This document shows, piece after piece, positions 1 to 5,626 of a stretch of DNA of 5,626 nucleotides. The position numbers were made by a program, and so were the translations under genes. The stretch is from NCBI GenBank assembly GCA_030605305.1, contig JAUWIO010000069.1, positions 1-5,626 on the forward strand. The letters are read 5' to 3'. The stretch is from Actinomycetes bacterium. GTDB lineage: Bacteria; Actinomycetota; Aquicultoria; CAJVYJ01; JAUVQD01. The stretch's first letter is position 1. Each line of letters starts with the position of its first letter. The notes beneath the pieces were generated by a model that worked only from the letters and a program-made list of their open reading frames with translations, did not search any database and was not told the origin of the DNA.

Positions 1-2190
<2,190 letters not shown>

Positions 2191-2222
2191 AAAAATCCTT
2201 TGCTATGCTCGCTACATGGCCG

Positions 2223-2243
2223 AAAAACCCTGATTTGGAATCA
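2223..2243 (-). terminator. Weak possible terminator downstream of tRNA-Asn
   Basis: On the - strand a five-base-pair stem (TGATT/AATCA, loop CCA) is followed by GGG and then TTTTT. The order is right for an intrinsic terminator. However, the stem is short and AT-rich, and it lies about 95 bases beyond the tRNA 3' end, so the call is tentative. Confidence 0.2.
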
Positions 2244-2246
2244 ATG

Positions 2247-2269
2247 TGGAGCTTAGGGGATTCGAACTT
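2247..2269 (-). other. tRNA/tmRNA 3'-end-like fragment (possible att remnant)
   Basis: Read on the - strand, this contains a canonical T-loop TTCGAAT (2260-2266), a 3' T-stem half CCCCT, a seven-base acceptor-like strand AAGCTCC and then A (2247). The acceptor-like AGCTCCA end is of the kind seen in tmRNA (ssrA) and some tRNAs. The 5' half of the T-stem reads CGAAG, which cannot pair with CCCCT, and no matching D-arm, anticodon arm or 5' acceptor strand lies upstream. It is therefore not a working tRNA. Integrase-mediated insertion into tRNA or tmRNA genes commonly leaves just this 3' portion behind as one attachment site. No integrase is in the window, and a chance match to the T-loop consensus remains possible. 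Confidence 0.35.
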
Positions 2270-2337
2270 CGACAATAACGAGTAGGTTTTGAACACCTGT
2301 GCCAAAGAAAGTTCTTGGCCCTGAGCAGTTAAAATCG

Positions 2338-2409
2338 CTCCCCGGGTAAGATTCGAACTTACAACATTTCGGTTAACAGCCGAATGCTCTACCATTGAGC
2401 TACCGAGGA
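2338..2409 (-). tRNA. tRNA-Asn (anticodon GTT)
   Basis: A complete 72-base cloverleaf can be folded on the - strand. The acceptor strands TCCTCGG and CCGGGGA pair with one T-G wobble. The D-stem is GCTC/GAGC with a short seven-base loop. The anticodon stem TTCGG/CCGAA encloses CTGTTAA, which gives anticodon GTT. The T-arm GTAAG-TTCGAAT-CTTAC is perfectly paired. The discriminator is G73, as expected for asparagine. CCA is not encoded (the next bases are CGA), so the end must be added by CCA-adding enzyme. The gene stands alone, converging with katG and diverging from the kinase gene. Confidence 0.96.
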
Positions 2410-2426
2410 ATATCGAGACCGCGTGA

Positions 2427-2455
2427 ATTATATCGAATCAACTCCCCGATGACAA
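2427..2455 (-). promoter_or_regulatory. Sigma70-type promoter for tRNA-Asn
   Basis: On the - strand TTGTCA (2450-2455) and a perfect TATAAT (2427-2432) are separated by exactly 17 bases. Initiation about seven bases after the -10 would fall near 2420 and leave a leader of roughly eleven bases before the mature tRNA 5' end at 2409. Position, spacing and match to consensus all fit a strong housekeeping promoter. Confidence 0.85.
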
Positions 2456-2466
2456 CGCTGAACGAC

Positions 2467-2505
2467 CCTGACACCGGGGATGAAGTCTGTATGGTGTCGA
2501 CCAGG
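2467..2505. repeat. Inverted repeat in kinase upstream region
   Basis: GACACC (2470-2475) and GGTGTC (2493-2498) are exact inverted copies 17 bases apart. An outer CCTG (2467-2470) can pair with CAGG (2502-2505) if CGAC bulges out. A second pair, TCCCCG (2443-2448) and CGGGGA (2475-2480), shares base 2475 with the first. These could be an operator or leader structure for the gene starting at 2539, but short repeats like these can occur by chance. Confidence 0.3.
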
Positions 2506-2528
2506 CCCTTATGTCACAATTGAGCGGG

Positions 2529-2534
2529 TAAGAT
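2529..2534 (+). promoter_or_regulatory. Possible -10 element immediately before the kinase start
   Basis: TAAGAT matches the TAnnnT pattern and lies four bases before the ATG at 2539, where no convincing Shine-Dalgarno is seen. This could mean a leaderless or nearly leaderless transcript, although the spacing is short for that and no good -35 is visible. Confidence 0.25.
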
Positions 2535-2538
2535 ATAA

Positions 2539-3474
2539 ATGATAGCAACGGTCACATTAAATCCAGCGATGGACAAGATAATCTACTTGTCCGACCTGAA
2601 GCAAGGCTCGGTCAATCGGGCGGCTGGGCTGACGGCGATGCCGGGCGGCAAAGGTATCAATGTGGCGCTCATGCTCAATCGCCTCGGCCACGAGGTCATG
2701 ACGCTCGGCCTGCTCGGTGGTTTCATGGGCGAGTTTATCGAGACCTCCCTGGTGCGCGAAGGCGTCTTTATCGGCTTCCAACATGTCGCCAACCAATCCC
2801 GCAGCAACTTCATCGTAGTCGACGACAACGGCGAGATCACGCAGGTTTTGGAACCCGGCCCCATCGTTTCCGAGCGAGAGATCGATAGGTTTCTCGCCCT
2901 GTACGATCGCACGATATCCAACTGCGACATGGTCGTCATCGGCGGCACCATCCCGCCGGGATGCCCGCCGGATATATACAAAGAACTCATTGAGCGAGCC
3001 AAGAAAAAGGGGTTGAGTACGGCCCTGACCGCCTACGGCGAACCTTTTGAGCGCGGTATTGAAGCCGCTCCGGATATTGTCAGGCCCGATACGCGCTTCG
3101 TTAAGATAGTGTTGGGACAGGACAAAGATACGGCTTTCGGGAGAAGGAATCTCTCTGAAAAGCTCCTCGGGATGGGCATTAAGACCGTGATCATCGCCCA
3201 CAACCGACTCGACCACCAAGTCCAGTCGGCCGATGACATCTTCGAACTCAAAGTCTCCTCCGACGTTGTAGTCAACACGGTCACTGCCGGCGATGCTTTT
3301 CTGGCCGGTTTTATCGATGGGACCCGGCGCGATCTTGGCCTTCGCGAAGCATCCAAATGGGCGGCAGCGATGGAGATGGCCGCCAGCGGCGACCTAGAGA
3401 AGCGCTGGGCAAACGAGACCGATATCGAGCTGCGTCTCGGCCATGTCGACCAAGAGGAAATAGATGAAGGTTAG
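2539..3474 (+). CDS. Divergent PfkB-family sugar kinase (1-phosphofructokinase/LacC-like)
   Basis: The 311-residue product has the usual length and layout of the 1-phosphofructokinase/tagatose-6-phosphate kinase branch of the PfkB (ribokinase) superfamily, whose members phosphorylate sugar phosphates with ATP. The N-terminus TLNPAMDKIIYL (6-17) and the first signature, GGKGINVA at 36-43 with glycines 50 and 60, are textbook. GGTIPPGCPPDIY (135-147) matches the SGSLPPG region. The C-terminal signature reads NTVTAGD (246-252) with the catalytic base at Asp252, but the usual GAGD is TAGD. The NxxE motif that helps hold Mg and phosphate is replaced by DTRF (184-187). The glycine-rich nucleotide loop (normally SLGxxG) is replaced by IAHNRLDH (219-226). 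Activity and substrate are therefore uncertain. It may be a divergent kinase or a non-catalytic relative. The ATG at 2539 is chosen because the conserved N-terminus begins there. Its end overlaps the CBS gene by 11 bases. Confidence 0.85.
   Translation: MIATVTLNPAMDKIIYLSDLKQGSVNRAAGLTAMPGGKGINVALMLNRLGHEVMTLGLLGGFMGEFIETSLVREGVFIGFQHVANQSRSNFIVVDDNGEITQVLEPGPIVSEREIDRFLALYDRTISNCDMVVIGGTIPPGCPPDIYKELIERAKKKGLSTALTAYGEPFERGIEAAPDIVRPDTRFVKIVLGQDKDTAFGRRNLSEKLLGMGIKTVIIAHNRLDHQVQSADDIFELKVSSDVVVNTVTAGDAFLAGFIDGTRRDLGLREASKWAAAMEMAASGDLEKRWANETDIELRLGHVDQEEIDEG
3454..3458 (+). promoter_or_regulatory. Shine-Dalgarno of CBS gene
   Basis: GAGGA lies five bases before the ATG at 3464, inside the 3' end of the kinase gene. 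It supports the start that creates the 11-base overlap. Confidence 0.7.
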
Positions 3475-3913
3475 AGAGGTCATGTATCGCGATGTCACTT
3501 CGATCGCTCCCGACACCGACTTGCAGGAAGCGGTCGAGGTCATGGCCGACCACCGCTCCAGTGGGCTGCCGGTCGTCGATAACGATTTCCGGGTCATAGG
3601 TTTCCTCTCAGAGCGCGATATCATCGAGACCGCCTACCCGTATTCAGACTCTCGAGGTGACGACCTCATGATCACCGCTAGGCTGACCGATCTGGTCCGT
3701 AAGCTCGGCCGCATCCGGGGCCGAACGGCCAGAAGCTGTATGAGTGAACCACCCTTAACTGCCGGCGAGGAAGACGACATCGAAGATATCACCTCGAAGA
3801 TGCTGATGAACGGCTTGAAAGTGATGCCGGTCGTCAGAGATAAACGCCTGGTCGGGGTGGTCCGCCGAGCCGACCTGGCGGCCACCATCGTCAGTGAAAA
3901 TCCCGAAGATTGA
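3464..3913 (+). CDS. Two-CBS-domain protein, putative regulatory subunit
   Basis: The 149-residue protein consists almost entirely of a CBS pair (Bateman module). CBS1 spans about residues 1-56: VREVMYRDVTSIAPDTDL, then GLPVVDNDFRVIGFLSERDI. CBS2 spans about 88-145: TARSCMSEPPLTAGEEDDI, then VMPVVRDKRLVGVVRRADL. A charged linker of about 30 residues joins them. CBS pairs generally bind AMP, ADP, ATP, SAM or similar ligands and control an attached or partner protein. There is no membrane segment or extra catalytic domain, so it is presumably a soluble cytoplasmic sensor. It overlaps the kinase gene by 11 bases and the antiporter gene by 4, which implies translational coupling with both. Control of the antiporter is my inference from this order. 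The ligand cannot be read from the sequence. Confidence 0.92.
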   Translation: MKVREVMYRDVTSIAPDTDLQEAVEVMADHRSSGLPVVDNDFRVIGFLSERDIIETAYPYSDSRGDDLMITARLTDLVRKLGRIRGRTARSCMSEPPLTAGEEDDIEDITSKMLMNGLKVMPVVRDKRLVGVVRRADLAATIVSENPED

Positions 3914-5109
3914 ACCTCTTCCTGGTCGGCGGCATTGCCATTCTTGCGGGCACGGTCGGCGCTAAACTCAGTCGTCGCCTCCGCATTCCCCAGGTAGTCG
4001 GATACATATTGATCGGGGTGCTTTTCGGCTCTTCTTTCCTAGACTTTATTACCCTCGACATGGTCGGAGAGCTGCAGGGCCTGAGCAGCCTCGCCCTTGC
4101 CTTCATCGGCTTCACTATCGGCGGCGAGCTCGCCTTCAGCAATCTCAGGGAGTTGGGGCCCAGCATTGTCGCTATCGCCGTCTTGGAAGCCTTGGCCGCT
4201 TTCGTGCTGGTGCTGGGGATAGTATTCCTGATCACGCACAACCTGCCTTTAGCTCTGATATTCGGCGCCCTGGCTTCCGCCACCGCGCCGGCAGCGACAG
4301 TGGATGTGCTCTGGGAGTACAAGTCCAAAGGGCCGCTAACGACGACATTATTCGCGGTCGTGGGGATCGACGACAGTATCGCCTTGATCATCTTCGGCTT
4401 TGCCTCGGCGATCGCCAAGGCGCTCTTGACCAATGCCGATCTGACAGCCCGCGCTGTGCTGGTCGCTCCGGCCCTGGAAATACTCGGCTCGGCGCTGGTC
4501 GGGATCCTTCTCGGCATAGCTCTCTCTTTAGTGCTCAAGCGCCTGAAATCGGATTCTGATTACCTTCTTTTCACGCTCGGGGCGATCCTCCTCGGTAGCG
4601 CGGCAGCCCAACACTTTCATCTCTCGCTGATCCTTACCAACATGATCATGGGTGTGACCGTTATCAATGTCAGCAAGAGGCGAGATGCTTTCTCCGCCAT
4701 CACCCGCCTTTCTCCGCCGCTCTATCTCTTCTTTTTCCTGCTCGTCGGGGCCATGCTGCAGGTCTCTCTCCTGGCAAAATTGGGGCTGATAGGGTTGGCA
4801 TACATCGTCTTTCGTACGCTGGGGAAAAGTGTGGGCGCGTGGGTTGGCGCTAAAGCGACGCAGGCCCCCGACGTTGTCCGTAAGTATCTGGGCCTTGGCC
4901 TCCTCTCACAGGCCGGTGTGGCTATCGGGCTGGCTATAGAGACTTCCAACACGTTTGGGACCCTCGGACCCGCCGGTGCCGAGCTGGCGCTCCTCACCGT
5001 CAACGTGATCACCGGTACGACCTTCTTCTATCAGATGATCGGACCGTCGCTGACCAAGCTGGCCATCACCAAAGCTCATGAGATCGGCCGGGCCGAATCG
5101 GCCCGCTGA
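3910..5109 (+). CDS. CPA2-type cation/proton antiporter (Kef/NapA-like), TTG start
   Basis: The 399 residues are almost wholly hydrophobic, with about 12-13 membrane segments, as in the Na+/H+ exchanger domain of the CPA2 family. These inner-membrane proteins exchange Na+ or K+ for H+. IPQVVGYILIGVLFG (26-40) is the typical first conserved helix. SATAPAATVDVL (123-134) resembles the unwound helix of the exchange core. GIDDSIALI (152-160) carries a double aspartate (Asp154-Asp155), and Lys306 sits in a later core helix (RTLGKSVGAWVG). A DD pair plus a lysine is characteristic of electrogenic NapA-like exchangers, whereas KefC has QD. The Kef-type C-terminal RCK/TrkA nucleotide-binding domain is absent. 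The only plausible start is TTG at 3910, because a stop lies in frame at 3895-3897. That TTG overlaps the CBS stop codon as TTGA, so translation is probably coupled. Na+ versus K+ specificity is not determinable. Confidence 0.92.
   Translation: MNLFLVGGIAILAGTVGAKLSRRLRIPQVVGYILIGVLFGSSFLDFITLDMVGELQGLSSLALAFIGFTIGGELAFSNLRELGPSIVAIAVLEALAAFVLVLGIVFLITHNLPLALIFGALASATAPAATVDVLWEYKSKGPLTTTLFAVVGIDDSIALIIFGFASAIAKALLTNADLTARAVLVAPALEILGSALVGILLGIALSLVLKRLKSDSDYLLFTLGAILLGSAAAQHFHLSLILTNMIMGVTVINVSKRRDAFSAITRLSPPLYLFFFLLVGAMLQVSLLAKLGLIGLAYIVFRTLGKSVGAWVGAKATQAPDVVRKYLGLGLLSQAGVAIGLAIETSNTFGTLGPAGAELALLTVNVITGTTFFYQMIGPSLTKLAITKAHEIGRAESAR
5090..5104. repeat. GC-rich palindrome at antiporter 3' end
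   Basis: GGGCCG-AAT-CGGCCC is a perfect six-base-pair hairpin with a three-base loop, ending just before the antiporter stop codon (5107-5109). An upstream TCGGCC (5084-5089) could compete for the middle arm. No T tract follows on either side, so it is not a standard intrinsic terminator. It could slow ribosomes or protect the mRNA 3' end, or simply be coding sequence. Confidence 0.4.
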
Positions 5110-5150
5110 CACTGCGAAATAGCCGCAGATAACTTCGCTGACTTTGGGCA

Positions 5151-5156
5151 TATACT
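5151..5156 (+). promoter_or_regulatory. Possible -10 element before hemerythrin-like gene
   Basis: TATACT is a good -10 match four bases before the ATG at 5161, and there is no evident Shine-Dalgarno. The arrangement mirrors the one before the kinase gene. A leaderless transcript is possible, but no clear -35 is seen and the spacing is short. Confidence 0.3.
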
Positions 5157-5160
5157 AGCC

Positions 5161-5626
5161 ATGAAACCTTCTGACCAAATAAAAAGCGAGCACAGGGCCA
5201 TCGGGAAAGCGCTATCTTCGTTGCGGGCCATCGCCTCTTCAGCCAGAGAAGATCGGGAGCTGCCGACAGTGCTGCTCGACCATGAACTCGAGTTCATCCG
5301 CGGCTTCACTGAAGAGTTCCACCATCGCAAGGAAGAGGCCGTGCTCTTTCCCGCGCTGGCCAGGCAGTTACAGGGCGTCTCGATCGAGCCGCTCTCATTG
5401 CTACTTAGCGAACATGTCCGCCTCCGGGGTCTGCTCGATCAATTACGGACAGCGATCGGGGTTTATGCCGCCGGGGAGATGACGAGCGCCAGCGAGATCG
5501 CGGTCCTGGCGGATGAATTCGCCGATCTCTCTATTGAGCACATGCGTAAAGAGAATGTCGTCCTGATCGATCTGATCGAGAACAACCTCCCCCCTGACAA
5601 AAGACTGGAAGTCGCCGAGCGCTTTC
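5161..5626 (+). CDS. Hemerythrin-like (HHE) domain protein, partial at 3' end
   Basis: An open frame from the ATG at 5161 stays open for 155 codons to the window edge, so the C-terminus is missing. The predicted protein is all-helical and soluble. It has the spaced His/Glu ligands of a hemerythrin-like four-helix bundle: His11 in SEHRAIG, His41 in LLDHELEFI, His54-His55 with Glu58-Glu59 in EFHHRKEEAVLFP, His85 in LSEHVRL, and His127 with Glu131 in IEHMRKENVVL. HHxKEExxLFP and HxxxEN are family hallmarks. Such proteins bind a diiron centre and are tied to oxygen binding, redox or NO sensing, or iron handling; which applies here is unknown. The gene follows the antiporter after 51 bases and could be read from the same transcript or from its own weak promoter. 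The visible part is already about the length of a single domain, so the stop may be close. Confidence 0.9.
   Translation, partial: MKPSDQIKSEHRAIGKALSSLRAIASSAREDRELPTVLLDHELEFIRGFTEEFHHRKEEAVLFPALARQLQGVSIEPLSLLLSEHVRLRGLLDQLRTAIGVYAAGEMTSASEIAVLADEFADLSIEHMRKENVVLIDLIENNLPPDKRLEVAERF

Larger units (their letters stand above)
2191..2337. other. Gap between katG and tRNA-Asn, no gene supported
   Basis: katG (+) and tRNA-Asn (-) converge on this 147-base stretch. I see no credible protein gene: a short - strand frame here simply reads through the tRNA. It contains the tRNA/tmRNA 3'-end-like fragment listed separately. There is also an imperfect palindrome at 2301-2319 (GCCAA and TTGGC arms) with no T tract beside it. 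A weak hairpin at 2231-2243 (TGATT/AATCA) is followed, on the - strand, by GGG and five Ts at 2223-2227. This last could be a poor terminator for the tRNA transcript, but the stem has only five base pairs. Confidence 0.5.

Noticed and set aside
2301..2319. Palindrome GCCAA...TTGGC as a terminator
   Set aside because: The stem has a bulge and almost no loop, and there is no T tract on either strand.
2557..3219. 220-codon - strand frame opposite the kinase gene
   Set aside because: The + strand reading has clear PfkB signatures. The - strand product has no recognisable motif and no ribosome binding site that I can see.
3891..4538. 215-codon - strand frame opposite the antiporter
   Set aside because: The translation is Ser/Ala/Lys-rich without domain features, and it mirrors the hydrophobic codons of a convincing membrane protein on the other strand.

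Overview
The window is bacterial chromosomal DNA of moderately high GC. It carries five protein genes on the + strand and one tRNA gene on the - strand. The tRNA-Asn starts with U1, has a G73 discriminator and does not encode CCA. This resembles actinobacterial tRNA-Asn genes, so an Actinomycetota-like or other CCA-less host is possible. That is inference only, and the lineage cannot be fixed from this window.

Layout. Positions 19-2190 hold a complete catalase-peroxidase gene (katG) with a strong Shine-Dalgarno. Positions 2191-2538 form a 348-base gap. It contains a tRNA-Asn gene (2338-2409, -), a near-consensus sigma70-type promoter for it (2427-2455, -), and a fragment resembling the 3' end of a second tRNA or tmRNA (about 2247-2269, -) whose 5' half is missing. 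Positions 2539-5109 hold a tightly packed three-gene run: a divergent PfkB-family sugar kinase (1-phosphofructokinase/LacC-like), a small two-CBS-domain protein that overlaps it by 11 bases, and a CPA2-type cation/proton antiporter that overlaps the CBS gene by 4 bases and starts at TTG. After 51 bases, a hemerythrin-like gene starts at 5161 and runs off the window.

How the genes may work together. The overlaps imply that the kinase, CBS protein and antiporter are made as one translationally coupled unit. CBS pairs usually bind adenine nucleotides, and the antiporter lacks the C-terminal RCK/TrkA domain found in Kef proteins. The CBS protein is therefore a reasonable candidate for a separate regulatory subunit (inference). 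The kinase keeps the PfkB fold signatures but has changes at the NxxE, GAGD and nucleotide-loop motifs, so its activity is uncertain. KatG and the hemerythrin-like protein point to handling of peroxide and oxygen or of diiron/redox signals.

The most interesting points are the divergent kinase coupled to a CBS-antiporter pair, and the tRNA-like remnant between katG and tRNA-Asn. The remnant could mark an old integration boundary. katG also favours different leucine codons from the genes on the other side of the gap.
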